A DNA stretch of 11,184 bases from an uncultured bacterium (GCA_913046815.1 CAJWTE010000019.1:1-11184); one strand, 5' to 3'; positions 1-6,981 are shown, numbered from the stretch's first letter. Notes: generated by a model from the sequence alone, not told the origin. Made by a program: numbers and translations.

Positions 1-1
1 G

Positions 2-1123
2 TATGCACAGAAAGAGACAATAGATTTGATTACCAAGATTGCTGGCGGTAGCTACGTCGGTAGTATTGATGAGTATTTGGAGAGACAGGACAACTCTCAA
101 GTAAAGGTCTCAATAAACAAAACCAATTCTCTTCTCGGTCTTGCGCTGACGGCAGAAGAAATGCAGAACATTTTAATAAATGCGGGCTGCGAAGCTAGTC
201 TAGAGGGGGATGTCCTCACCGCTACCGGCCCTTTCGAGCGAACAGACTTAAGTATTGAGGAAGATTTTATCGAGGAGATTGGGAGACTTTATGGCTATGA
301 CCATGTTGAGTCTATAGTTCCTACTAAAGTGACTCTAAAGGAATTTAATAAACGTCATTACTATGGAGAGTTGGTCAGGCAAGCGCTAGTCGAACAAGGC
401 TTTTCAGAAGTAATTACCTCCTCATTTCGCAACAAGGATAAAACACAACTGTTGAATGCGTTGGCCAGTGACAAGAGTTATGTACGTTCTGCTTTAACTA
501 AAAACATCCAAGGAGTGCTGGATAAAAACAGTAGCTTGGTAGACTTACTTGGTAATTTCGACACTAGAGTGTTCGAAATTGGTACGGTTTTTTATCCAGC
601 TCGTGGATCAGTCGCGGAACATCTATCGTTGGCGTTGGGTGTGCGTGTTGGGCAATCTAGCTATACTGGCAAGGAAGATAAGGTTTTGCAAGCTGCCGTG
701 AATTCAGTGCATGCGGCTTTGGGTACTGAGTTGGATTGGCAAATTGACAAGGGGGTAGCTGAGGTTAACTTAGACATGGCGATAGCAGATTTGCCTACAC
801 CGGAAAGGTTTGTAGCGGTAGAGATGGGTAGAGACTTGCATTACAAACCCTTCTCAGTGTATCCATACATGACCCGTGACATTGCTTTGTGGGTAGAAAT
901 TGGAGTAGGAGCAGATGAGGTGGAAGCAGTTCTAAACGAAACGGCTGGAGATTTGCGGGTACGAACGACCCTCTTTGATAGATTTGAAAAGGATGGTCGG
1001 GTGAGCTACGGCTTCCGTCTAGTGTTCCAGTCCAACGAAAAAACTCTCACCGACGACGAGGTAAATTCTATTATGACTAGTGTCTATCGCTCAATAAACA
1101 CCAAAGGCTGGGAAACCAGATAA
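2..1123 (+). CDS. pheT: Phenylalanyl-tRNA synthetase beta subunit, 3' part
   Basis: Beta chain of the (alpha-beta)2 class II phenylalanyl-tRNA synthetase, which charges tRNA-Phe in the cytoplasm. The reading frame is open from base 2, so the true start and the N-terminal tRNA-binding, B1 and most B3/B4 parts lie upstream of the window. What remains is in the usual PheT order. A B5 domain comes first, with its hallmark IEEDFIEEIGRLYGYD (about bases 253-300). The catalytic-like core follows, with VRSAL and RVFEIGTVF. Last is a C-terminal ferredoxin-fold anticodon-binding (FDX-ACB) domain, with the family-typical PYMTRDIALWV start and KTLTDDEVN near the end. No frameshift is seen. The stop is TAA, and the next gene starts three bases later, so the two are probably co-transcribed. 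Identification is secure; only the missing 5' end is uncertain. Confidence 0.96.
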   Translation, partial: YAQKETIDLITKIAGGSYVGSIDEYLERQDNSQVKVSINKTNSLLGLALTAEEMQNILINAGCEASLEGDVLTATGPFERTDLSIEEDFIEEIGRLYGYDHVESIVPTKVTLKEFNKRHYYGELVRQALVEQGFSEVITSSFRNKDKTQLLNALASDKSYVRSALTKNIQGVLDKNSSLVDLLGNFDTRVFEIGTVFYPARGSVAEHLSLALGVRVGQSSYTGKEDKVLQAAVNSVHAALGTELDWQIDKGVAEVNLDMAIADLPTPERFVAVEMGRDLHYKPFSVYPYMTRDIALWVEIGVGADEVEAVLNETAGDLRVRTTLFDRFEKDGRVSYGFRLVFQSNEKTLTDDEVNSIMTSVYRSINTKGWETR

Positions 1124-1126
1124 TAC

Positions 1127-1873
1127 ATGAAGATTCTCTTCTATAATCTAGGCTATGGCAGAGGGCATGTCGGCTCTATCAAAGATTATCTTTTAAAAAT
1201 AAATCGTTTTTTCTTTTTGAGCAAACAAGTGCAGAGATCAATATTGAACGACGTTGCATTGTTGGTCACAAAAGAGAAACCCGATATTTTTACGTATGCA
1301 GAAATAAGCTCAGGCTCTTTCTGGAACAATCATATGAACCAGCATGAGTACTTATTGGGTAAATTGGGAGTCACAGTGGTTGTCGAAGCAGTTTTGTCAA
1401 AGTATGGTGAGACGATGATAAATACATTACCAATGCATAATGGTAATGCAAATGGTGTTATTAGTTTTAGGCAAGCCGACATAAGTGAGCACTATTTGGC
1501 ACATAGTAGAAAAAGATTGGTTTTTAGGACTGAATTAAATGACATCACAATTTTTACTGTGCATTTACCACTTGTGAGTACAGATCGAAAGAAACAGTTA
1601 CATGAACTCTCTTGTTTACTCAAAGCCGCAACAGGAGATGTGGTGGTATGCGGAGATTTTAATATTTTTAATGGTTTAGATGAACTTTCTTTACTGCAAG
1701 AAGAGGCTGGTCTCAAGGTTGCTGGTTGTGGCGAGTTTACTTTTCCATCATACAAACCAAAAATACAACTCGATGTTTTTTTATATAGATTTCAAGATGA
1801 ATCTATTGTTCCCACTTTGCGAGTATTGCCTCTAACCACCTCAGATCACTTGCCCATTGTACTAGAATGGTAG
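1127..1873 (+). CDS. Endonuclease/exonuclease/phosphatase-family hydrolase (EEP, DNase I-like fold)
   Basis: A 248-residue single-domain protein with the complete set of EEP-fold active-site motifs. These are N7 in FYNLGYG, the metal-binding Glu E59 in TYAEI, H146 in FTVHLPL, D177 and N179 in CGDFNIF, D216 in LDVFLY, and the terminal S239-D240-H241 in SDHLP. Known members of this superfamily are metal-dependent phosphodiesterases or phosphatases acting on nucleic acids, phosphoinositides or sphingomyelin. The substrate cannot be told from the sequence. There is no signal peptide or membrane segment, so it should be cytoplasmic, which favours a nucleic-acid or nucleotide substrate (inference). 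It starts three bases after the pheT stop without a clear Shine-Dalgarno site and probably depends on pheT transcription. The stop is TAG. Family assignment is firm; function is open. Confidence 0.88.
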   Translation: MKILFYNLGYGRGHVGSIKDYLLKINRFFFLSKQVQRSILNDVALLVTKEKPDIFTYAEISSGSFWNNHMNQHEYLLGKLGVTVVVEAVLSKYGETMINTLPMHNGNANGVISFRQADISEHYLAHSRKRLVFRTELNDITIFTVHLPLVSTDRKKQLHELSCLLKAATGDVVVCGDFNIFNGLDELSLLQEEAGLKVAGCGEFTFPSYKPKIQLDVFLYRFQDESIVPTLRVLPLTTSDHLPIVLEW

Positions 1874-1982
1874 ATATTGCGTATTTAGAAGCCTTGAATC
1901 CAACACTTTAAAAAGAATAGATACAGGGCGTCAATAGCAGTAAATCAGGGGTGTTAGTTTGGCTGAAATTAAGTTTCAAAAA

Positions 1983-1991
1983 TGCTATAAT
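1983..1991 (+). promoter_or_regulatory. Extended -10 promoter for gyrB
   Basis: TGCTATAAT is a perfect TATAAT hexamer (1986-1991) preceded by a TGn extension. There is no good -35 at 17 bp; the best match about 18 bp upstream is weak. Extended -10 promoters often work without one. Transcription would start near base 1998, giving a leader of about 30 bases before the gyrB ATG, with no Shine-Dalgarno sequence. The rest of 1874-2026 shows no gene and no clear hairpin. Confidence 0.6.
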
Positions 1992-2026
1992 AGGCAGTAA
2001 ATTACTGATTATTTTTAACGTTTACT

Positions 2027-4114
2027 ATGCCCGAAAAGAAAACTGTAGCTAAGAAAAAGCCTACCGATAAAGGAAGCTATAACGCCGCATCAATCTCTGT
2101 ATTGGAAGGTCTGGAGCCGGTTCGTAAACGCCCCGGAATGTATATCGGAACCACTGGTCCGGAAGGTCTGCACCACATGATTTGGGAGATCTTCGACAAC
2201 GCTCGCGACGAAGCCATGGGCGGTTTTGCTGACCGGGTAGAAGTTGTGCTTTTGCCAGACAACTATGTACGTGTAGTAGACAATGGGCGAGGTATTCCGG
2301 TGGATACGCACAAGCAGACCAAAGTCTCTGCACTGGAAACAATTATGACCACCCTTCATGCCGGCGGTAAATTTGGCGGTGATGAGTCTGGCTACAAGGT
2401 GTCCGGAGGTCTGCATGGTGTAGGTGTTTCGGTAGTAAATGCACTTTCTTCACATACTCGTGTAGATGTACATAAAGATGGTTTTCATTACATGCAGGAG
2501 TACAATATGGGTCTGGCAAAGGCAAAAATAAAGAAATTGGGCAAAACTGACTTCCAAGGATCAATAGTGACCTTTCAAGCTGACCCGTCTATCTTTCCGG
2601 AAATAGTTTATGAATGGAAGAAGATAATCAATCACCTTCGCCAACAAGCGTACTTGGTGAAAGCTATGCGTCTGACCGTAATTGACGCTAGGGAAAGTGA
2701 AGCGAAGCTAGATCCCAAGTCATTGGAGTCAGTTATCTATTTGTCGAAAGAAAGCTTGGAAGTACCCCATCAAACCTTCTATTTTGAAGGAGGTCTTAAG
2801 TCTTTGGTAGCATTTAATAATCAGTATCAAAAACCAGTTCACAAGAACATTTTCTATATCGAGAAGACGGATATCGACGAGAATGTATTAGCGGTTGAAG
2901 TGGCGTTGCAATATGTGGATGATATTTCTCCTCGCCTTTCTGCGTTTGCCAATAATATATACAACCCAGAACACGGAACTCACATTACTGGTTTCAAAAC
3001 GGCTCTTACACGTACCCTTAATAATTACGGCAAAAAAAGTAATTTAATAAGAGAAAAAGACGGTACTTTTACTGGAGATGACGTGCTTGAAGGTATTACG
3101 GCTGTAGTATCAGTCAAAATGCCGGAAATTCAGTTTGAAGGTCAGACCAAGGGTAAGCTTGGTTCGGTGGAGGCACGAAGTGCGGTTGAGTCGGTTTTTG
3201 GTGAAGCTTTCCAAGAATTTTTAGAAGAGAATCCGGATGATGCGAAAGCTATTATTAACAAGGTGGTTATTGCTGTGAAAGCTAGAAAGGCCGCCAAAGC
3301 AGCAAAAGATTCAGTGCTGCGGAAAGGTGCGTTAGAAGGTATGTCTCTGCCAGGTAAGTTGGCTGACTGCCAAAGTCGCAGTGCAGAAGACTCGGAACTG
3401 TTTATTGTGGAGGGAGATTCGGCTGGAGGTAGTGCAAAAATGGGCAGAGATCGTAAAACCCAAGCGATCCTCCCGCTTCGTGGAAAAATACTAAACGTGG
3501 AGCGCGCACGTATTGATAAGATGTTGGCTTCGGAACAGATTAAGAACTTAGTAATTGCACTCGGCACAGCTATTGGTGATGTGTTTGATATTTCAAAATT
3601 ACGTTATCATAAGCTAATCATTGCTACTGACGCAGATGTGGATGGTGCTCATATTCGGACACTTCTTCTAACTCTGTTTTATCGGTACTTCCGTCCTCTG
3701 ATCGAAGGTGGATATATATACATTGCACAACCTCCACTTTACAAAATTCAACGAGGGAAGGAGACTTGGTATGCTTATACCGATGAAGAGAAGTTTGCCA
3801 TTATTGGCGAAGACGAACCGGTAGAGGTGGGCGAGGAAGTAGAAACTGACGAGAACAGTGACACTGAAGAAGAGGTTGAAACTAAAAAAAGTACTAGCAA
3901 GTTTAGGATTCAACGTTACAAAGGTTTGGGTGAAATGAACTCTGAGGAATTGTGGGAAACCACCATGAACCCAGAAAACAGAATGCTTAAACAGGTGAAT
4001 GTAGATGATGGGCAACAAGCCGATAAGGTTTTTGATGTACTGATGGGTACGGATGTGGCGTCGAGAAAGTCTTTTATTCAGTCTAATGCCCACAACGCAA
4101 ACCTGGATATTTAA
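2027..4114 (+). CDS. gyrB: DNA gyrase subunit B (type IIA topoisomerase ATPase subunit)
   Basis: ATPase subunit of the type IIA topoisomerase that, with GyrA, supercoils DNA. The 695 residues carry the full domain order. The GHKL ATPase has E54 and N58 in WEIFDNARDEA, D85 in VVDNGRGIP and the ATP lid GGLHGVGVSVVNAL (127-140). The transducer domain has the QTK loop at 373-375. The TOPRIM domain has EGDSAGG at 462-468 and DADVDG at 535-540. The C-terminal region has QRYKGLGEM at 629-637. PLRGKILNVE and the GTAIG stretch resemble GyrB more than ParE, but without the partner subunit a ParE-like role cannot be fully excluded. An acidic, low-complexity insertion (about 594-621, rich in Glu/Asp) sits between TOPRIM and QRYKGLGEM. 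The large E. coli-type insert is absent. It has its own promoter upstream and a terminator downstream. Confidence 0.95.
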   Translation: MPEKKTVAKKKPTDKGSYNAASISVLEGLEPVRKRPGMYIGTTGPEGLHHMIWEIFDNARDEAMGGFADRVEVVLLPDNYVRVVDNGRGIPVDTHKQTKVSALETIMTTLHAGGKFGGDESGYKVSGGLHGVGVSVVNALSSHTRVDVHKDGFHYMQEYNMGLAKAKIKKLGKTDFQGSIVTFQADPSIFPEIVYEWKKIINHLRQQAYLVKAMRLTVIDARESEAKLDPKSLESVIYLSKESLEVPHQTFYFEGGLKSLVAFNNQYQKPVHKNIFYIEKTDIDENVLAVEVALQYVDDISPRLSAFANNIYNPEHGTHITGFKTALTRTLNNYGKKSNLIREKDGTFTGDDVLEGITAVVSVKMPEIQFEGQTKGKLGSVEARSAVESVFGEAFQEFLEENPDDAKAIINKVVIAVKARKAAKAAKDSVLRKGALEGMSLPGKLADCQSRSAEDSELFIVEGDSAGGSAKMGRDRKTQAILPLRGKILNVERARIDKMLASEQIKNLVIALGTAIGDVFDISKLRYHKLIIATDADVDGAHIRTLLLTLFYRYFRPLIEGGYIYIAQPPLYKIQRGKETWYAYTDEEKFAIIGEDEPVEVGEEVETDENSDTEEEVETKKSTSKFRIQRYKGLGEMNSEELWETTMNPENRMLKQVNVDDGQQADKVFDVLMGTDVASRKSFIQSNAHNANLDI

Positions 4115-4135
4115 ACCTCCTCTCACAACGGCAAT

Positions 4136-4163
4136 TTAATTGGTGAGATATCTCACCAATTAA
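4136..4163. repeat. Perfect 28-base palindrome after gyrB
   Basis: The sequence from TTAATTGGTGAGAT to its exact reverse complement ATCTCACCAATTAA has no spacer. It starts 21 bases after the gyrB stop and just before the hairpin at 4169. With no loop and no T-run it is not a textbook terminator. It could help transcript ending or protect the 3' end, or it could be a protein-binding site; the sequence does not decide. Confidence 0.8.
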
Positions 4164-4168
4164 TCAGA

Positions 4169-4208
4169 AAATAAAAAATACATGCACTAATGCATGCATT
4201 TTTTATTT
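4169..4208. terminator. Bidirectional hairpin terminator between gyrB and the convergent gene
   Basis: The left arm is AAATAAAAAAT then CATGCA, the loop is CTAA, and the right arm is TGCATG then ATTTTTTATTT, with one A/C mismatch inside. The A-rich left arm and T-rich right arm give a U-tract on either strand. This fits the end of gyrB (+) and of the gene at 4220-5218 (-), whose stop codon lies 11 bases away. Confidence 0.8.
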
Positions 4209-4219
4209 CCAAGTTCGAC

Positions 4220-5218
4220 TTAGTCAGTCACAGTGACTGCCCAAGAGAAACTGTCGTTTCTAGAACTGGTATCAGCAGATACGTTTATTTCTGCACCAAA
4301 AGTTCTAGTACCGGTTTGACCTACGTTATCAAAGCCAAGAGTTATAACAGAGCGTTCATTTGGCTTCAGTCCAGCCTGAGTTGGGGATTCGTACTTAGTG
4401 CCAGACGGCAAAGTGGCGGCAAAGTCCCAACTAGCGGAAGTTTTGGTACCAACGTTCTTCACTTCAAATTGGAATGCTCCACGTGAGTCGTTATCAATAG
4501 TCCCTCGTGGCACAAATTGATTTTGACTATTAAGTGTACCTACACCCAAGTACTTAACTGCCAAGTCAACAAAGCCGTTAGGATCTGAAGATGGCAGTTC
4601 GTACACTTCGGTAGTTGTTACAGTTGGTGTACCAGGAATAGTGGTAGCAAGTTCACTTACTTCCGGTTCGTAAGTATTGTCCTCAGGCACCAGAATAGAG
4701 ACACTTCGACTCTGAGTGATGTCTGGGTTTACTACTGTAAACCGGTTGGTTTTCTCAGTAGCTATTTCATCAGTACCAGCTTTTATAAAACCTATACTGT
4801 ATAACACGTCACTGAATCGCACACGTTCGGCGGTAGGGATGATAGTTAATGAGAAAGTATTGTTGCCGAGCTTGATTACTTGGCCACAAGGTACATAGGT
4901 CTCATTGTCATCTGGATATTTCATTATCAGAGATACTCCATCAGAACATTGGTATGAGAAAGTATACGTACCGTTACCTCGAAGGACTTCCCAGTGGATT
5001 GTAACTTCTTCACCAGTGTTTATAAGACTAGCTTCTGTAGCTACATTTAACTCACTTACCGGACGGGAGTTGTAGACACCGTCTGCAATCGAAGCTAGGG
5101 AAGTGAAAGCGTTTGGGATCAGACCCACAATCTTTACTGCCAGCCAAACTGCTAGTATTAGGATTGCTATCAATCCAACGACAGTCAGACTTTTGTTTAG
5201 AATTGTATTTTCTTTCAT
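4220..5218 (-). CDS. Membrane-anchored extracellular protein with Ig-like and CARDB-like domains
   Basis: A 332-residue protein of unknown exact function. A short charged N-terminus is followed by one hydrophobic helix (about 10-33), which should act as an uncleaved anchor with the rest outside the membrane. Residues about 55-163 look like an Ig-like beta-sandwich: EEVTIHWEV, YTFSYQC, and two cysteines C91 and C111 that could form a disulfide. A Pro/Thr-rich linker (about 164-214) leads to a C-terminal domain (about 215-332) with the style of CARDB/adhesion-type folds: FVDLAVKYLGVG, FEVKNVGT, LKPNERSVITLGFDNVG. No sortase motif, lipobox or catalytic motif is seen. The ATG has no Shine-Dalgarno site. 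The gene is divergent from the sortase and shares its intergenic control region, which suggests a joint surface role (inference). It could equally be a pilus- or envelope-associated structural protein. Confidence 0.8.
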   Translation of the reverse strand: MKENTILNKSLTVVGLIAILILAVWLAVKIVGLIPNAFTSLASIADGVYNSRPVSELNVATEASLINTGEEVTIHWEVLRGNGTYTFSYQCSDGVSLIMKYPDDNETYVPCGQVIKLGNNTFSLTIIPTAERVRFSDVLYSIGFIKAGTDEIATEKTNRFTVVNPDITQSRSVSILVPEDNTYEPEVSELATTIPGTPTVTTTEVYELPSSDPNGFVDLAVKYLGVGTLNSQNQFVPRGTIDNDSRGAFQFEVKNVGTKTSASWDFAATLPSGTKYESPTQAGLKPNERSVITLGFDNVGQTGTRTFGAEINVSADTSSRNDSFSWAVTVTD

Positions 5219-5257
5219 AATGAATTTGTAATGTGATAACGTAAGTCAATCAGTCAA

Positions 5258-5272
5258 CCTCCATTTAGGAGG
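5258..5272 (-). promoter_or_regulatory. Leader hairpin pairing CCTCC with GGAGG
   Basis: On the minus strand CCTCC-TAAAT-GGAGG forms a 5-bp stem in the leader of the gene ending at 5218. GGAGG is a perfect Shine-Dalgarno core, yet it lies about 40 bases from the ATG, too far to serve it directly. A hairpin that hides GGAGG could be regulatory; it may also be chance. Confidence 0.3.
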
Positions 5273-5327
5273 GAAGTAGTTGATACTTGCGGAGAACTGC
5301 ACTCCATTAGTGATAATTGACATTTTC

Positions 5328-5355
5328 ATACTAACATAATCTTGACAAATGTCAA
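5328..5355 (-). promoter_or_regulatory. Leftward promoter for the membrane-anchored Ig/CARDB-like gene
   Basis: On the minus strand there is a perfect -35 TTGACA (5355-5350), a 16-bp spacer and TAGTAT (5333-5328) as a four-of-six -10 with an upstream TG. The -35 lies in the right half of the palindrome at 5341-5356. The leader would be about 100 bases long. Confidence 0.5.
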
Positions 5356-5356
5356 G
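5341..5356. promoter_or_regulatory. Palindrome over the -35 boxes of divergent promoters (candidate operator)
   Basis: CTTGACA-AA-TGTCAAG is a perfect inverted repeat with 7-bp arms. Each arm contains a TTGACA -35 box for one strand, so a dimeric regulator bound here would cover both promoters at once. The symmetry could also arise simply because two consensus -35 boxes face each other. Confidence 0.5.
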
Positions 5357-5370
5357 CTAGACCGTATAAT
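5342..5370 (+). promoter_or_regulatory. Consensus sigma70-type promoter for the sortase gene
   Basis: TTGACA (5342-5347), a 17-bp spacer and TATAAT (5365-5370) are exact consensus hexamers at the optimal spacing. Transcription would start near 5377, leaving a leader of about 80 bases to the sortase ATG at 5457, which has no Shine-Dalgarno site. Confidence 0.85.
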
Positions 5371-5456
5371 CAGTAATCATAAACTTAAATTTATAAGACA
5401 CAGTGAACGGGCTGGGTCAAGTCTTAATATAAAATATTTTCAATTAAACTATATTT

Positions 5457-6125
5457 ATGAAATCACCAGCTAATTTTGATGAACTTCTAGAACAGATAAG
5501 ACTGCGGATCTTGCCGTTTACTGGAGCTTTTTTTGTTATCGTTCTCCTTACCTATATGCTTCTTTACATCATTGATGTCTACCCAGAACCAAAGGAAGCG
5601 AGAGAAGAAAACACCAGTCTTACTATCATCAATGATAGTAAAACTGAAGAAGGTGACGACTCTGAAGTAGCCAATATCACCACGGCTGCATTGCCAGTAA
5701 AGATTGTTTTTGATGAGTTGGATAAAGAAATAGCAGTTTTAAACCCAACTTCACGCAGTGTGGCAGATTTAGACGCTGCTTTGTTGGAAGGAGTAGTCCG
5801 GCATCCTGATTCAGCAGATTTCCAAAATACCGGAAATATCTTTATTCTTGGCCATTCGAGCTATTTGCCAAACGTGATGAACAAGAATTTCCAGGCTTTT
5901 AATGGCATTCAGAATCTTGATTGGGGCGATACTATTCGTCTATGGTCTACCGATACTGAGTATGTATACCGCGTGGATAGAGTCTATAAGGCCAAAGCCA
6001 GCGAAGTAACAGTCCCGCTTGATACTACAAGAGGAAAGCTAACATTGGCCACTTGTAACAGCTTTGGCTCCAAAGATGATCGTTTTATGGTTGAAGCTAC
6101 TTTGGTGTCCAAAAAGGCCTTGTAA
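5457..6125 (+). CDS. Sortase (transpeptidase), membrane-anchored
   Basis: A 222-residue sortase-family cysteine transpeptidase. These enzymes cut a C-terminal sorting motif (LPxTG-like) between Thr and Gly and join the protein to a cell-envelope nucleophile. A cytoplasmic N-terminus and one transmembrane helix (about 20-40) are followed by an acidic, low-complexity linker (about 44-75) and the extracellular catalytic domain. The catalytic residues are H133 in ILGHSSYLP, C200 in LTLATCNSF, and R209 in KDDRFMVEATLV. WGDTIRLW (156-163) and the FQAFNGI stretch match the usual sortase core. Length and topology are normal for a sortase. The class cannot be assigned safely; it resembles the short class D/E-like sortases found in CPR genomes. 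A plausible substrate is the VPYTG protein encoded at 7063-9195. A consensus promoter lies just upstream. Confidence 0.9.
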   Translation: MKSPANFDELLEQIRLRILPFTGAFFVIVLLTYMLLYIIDVYPEPKEAREENTSLTIINDSKTEEGDDSEVANITTAALPVKIVFDELDKEIAVLNPTSRSVADLDAALLEGVVRHPDSADFQNTGNIFILGHSSYLPNVMNKNFQAFNGIQNLDWGDTIRLWSTDTEYVYRVDRVYKAKASEVTVPLDTTRGKLTLATCNSFGSKDDRFMVEATLVSKKAL

Positions 6126-6180
6126 AAAAGCTTTGTAGGTGAGAATCAGTCGAAAGACTCGCTCTAGTTATTGATATTAT

Positions 6181-6215
6181 TTGAACTGTTGGACATCGGA
6201 TGTCCAACAGTTCAA
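6181..6215. repeat. Perfect 17-bp inverted repeat downstream of the sortase
   Basis: The arm TTGAACTGTTGGACATC is followed by one central base and its exact reverse complement. It starts 55 bases after the sortase stop. As RNA it would be a very stable hairpin, but it is followed by CAGTTTAGGG rather than a T-run. It may end or stabilise the sortase transcript. Confidence 0.85.
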
Positions 6216-6245
6216 CAGTTTAGGGTGCAGAAGGATTTTGTGCTA

Positions 6246-6274
6246 TTGACAAAATGCCCAATCAGTGCTAACAT
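6246..6274 (+). promoter_or_regulatory. Strong extended -10 promoter for the GC-rich gene
   Basis: A perfect -35 TTGACA (6246-6251), a 17-bp spacer, then TAACAT (6269-6274, four of six) preceded by TGC, making an extended -10. Transcription would begin near 6281, about 185 bases before the ATG at 6466. Confidence 0.7.
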
Positions 6275-6280
6275 TTAAGT

Positions 6281-6465
6281 GTCAAAGTTCTCCTGTTCCC
6301 CTCAGTTTCTAAGTAGAAATAGCAAGCCAGCTGTAAATTCATCCGAATTTACAGCTGGCTCGCAGAACGTTTGTTTATAAGTACCTTATAGGTATTTATC
6401 TGCAAGCGCTCTGAGGAAGAGCGTTCATCGAAACCGCCGCAAAAGCGGCTAAGGAAGGAGATGTC
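6281..6465 (+). promoter_or_regulatory. Highly structured 5' leader with five successive stem-loops
   Basis: The gene-free stretch between the promoter and the ATG at 6466 folds, by eye, into a chain of hairpins. They are TTTCTA/TAGAAA (6306-6319); a perfect 16-bp stem with loop ATCC (6325-6360); a 10-bp stem with one G-U pair and loop TAT (6377-6399); an 8-bp stem with loop GAGGA (6405-6425); and GCCGC-AAAA-GCGGC (6436-6449). The Shine-Dalgarno sequence follows at once. No known riboswitch or T-box motif was recognised. It could be a regulatory leader, an RNA-stabilising structure, or a processed small RNA. The 6325-6360 hairpin alone could act as a weak terminator. Confidence 0.55.
6453..6460 (+). 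promoter_or_regulatory. Strong Shine-Dalgarno site, unlike the neighbouring genes
   Basis: AAGGAAGGAG ends five bases before the ATG at 6466, an excellent Shine-Dalgarno match. gyrB, the sortase, the minus-strand Ig/CARDB-like gene and thrS have none that can be seen. The site fixes the start codon and adds to the foreign look of the gene. Confidence 0.8.
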
Positions 6466-6981
6466 ATGACCGACATTCAAAAAACGACCTTTAAATGGGC
6501 TGCGATCCTGCTCGCGGGCGGGGTTGTTACAGCCATTACGTTCGCGCCGGCCTTTGCTGGTGACTGTCAGCGAATTGGAGACGCGTGCGACACGCAGCGC
6601 GTTCAGACCAGCAAGCCTGACTATGTTGGCAAGCTGGCTCCGACGCCGACGAACGTGGTCTGTCTGACCGCATTGGCCACCGAACCTTCGGGATTGGTAC
6701 TGGCCGAAGGACGAGTTGCAGAAAATGAGGAAGTGACCGGCAAGGTCATTACCTCCTGGCGAACTCAGCGGTCGCTCTGGAAAAAAACTGCGCACGGCTA
6801 CGTGCGCGAAATCTGCATTCCGTCGTCGATGGTCAAGGGAACGGTGACCCTCTGCAACGAGGAAAACCGCTCTATCTGGACGACGGTAGACACCGCATAC
6901 TTGCGCCGGGTCAAGCGCATTCCGGCGAACAATCCGGCTTGCCTGCTGGGCAAGAAGGCTTGTGCCGCCATTGGTCTTTGA
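6466..6981 (+). CDS. Small secreted Cys-rich protein in a GC-rich island, unknown function
   Basis: A 171-residue protein I do not recognise. Residues 1-31 form a good signal peptide: K6 and K10, hydrophobic WAAILLAGGVVTAITF, then APAFA before G32 as a signal-peptidase I site. The mature part (about 140 residues) has seven cysteines (34, 41, 66, 117, 130, 159, 166), so disulfides are likely, with one left unpaired or used in a dimer. It also contains basic patches (RRVKR near 147-151). Base and codon use differ sharply from the surroundings: two 60-base lines counted here are 60-65% GC, against about 38-43% in neighbouring genes, and CTG, GCG and CGC codons are common. It has a perfect Shine-Dalgarno site, its own promoter and a structured leader, and ends in TGA before a GC-rich hairpin. 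Horizontal acquisition is likely; an assembly chimera is less likely but possible. It sits between a sortase and its probable substrate, so an envelope role is inferred. Confidence 0.8.
   Translation: MTDIQKTTFKWAAILLAGGVVTAITFAPAFAGDCQRIGDACDTQRVQTSKPDYVGKLAPTPTNVVCLTALATEPSGLVLAEGRVAENEEVTGKVITSWRTQRSLWKKTAHGYVREICIPSSMVKGTVTLCNEENRSIWTTVDTAYLRRVKRIPANNPACLLGKKACAAIGL

Noticed and set aside
26..28. TTG at 26 as the start of the pheT product
   Set aside because: The frame is open to the window edge and the B5 domain begins only just after, so this is an internal Leu codon of a longer PheT.
3142..4126. Minus-strand open frames opposite gyrB
   Set aside because: They are antisense shadows of a gene with all family motifs intact; no start signals or recognisable protein features.
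5052..5249. 65-codon minus-strand frame starting at TTG 5249
   Set aside because: It overlaps the anchored Ig/CARDB-like gene out of frame and has no recognisable protein feature; mentioned only as a weak leader-peptide possibility.
6126..6465. tRNA or known riboswitch in the gene-free stretch
   Set aside because: No cloverleaf, CCA end, T-box or other known consensus was found; the hairpins are consecutive rather than arranged as a known class.
6349..6795. Minus-strand open frame of 148 codons over the GC-rich gene
   Set aside because: High GC makes long antisense frames common. It lacks a ribosome site and runs through the hairpin leader, whereas the plus-strand frame has a signal peptide, Shine-Dalgarno site and promoter.
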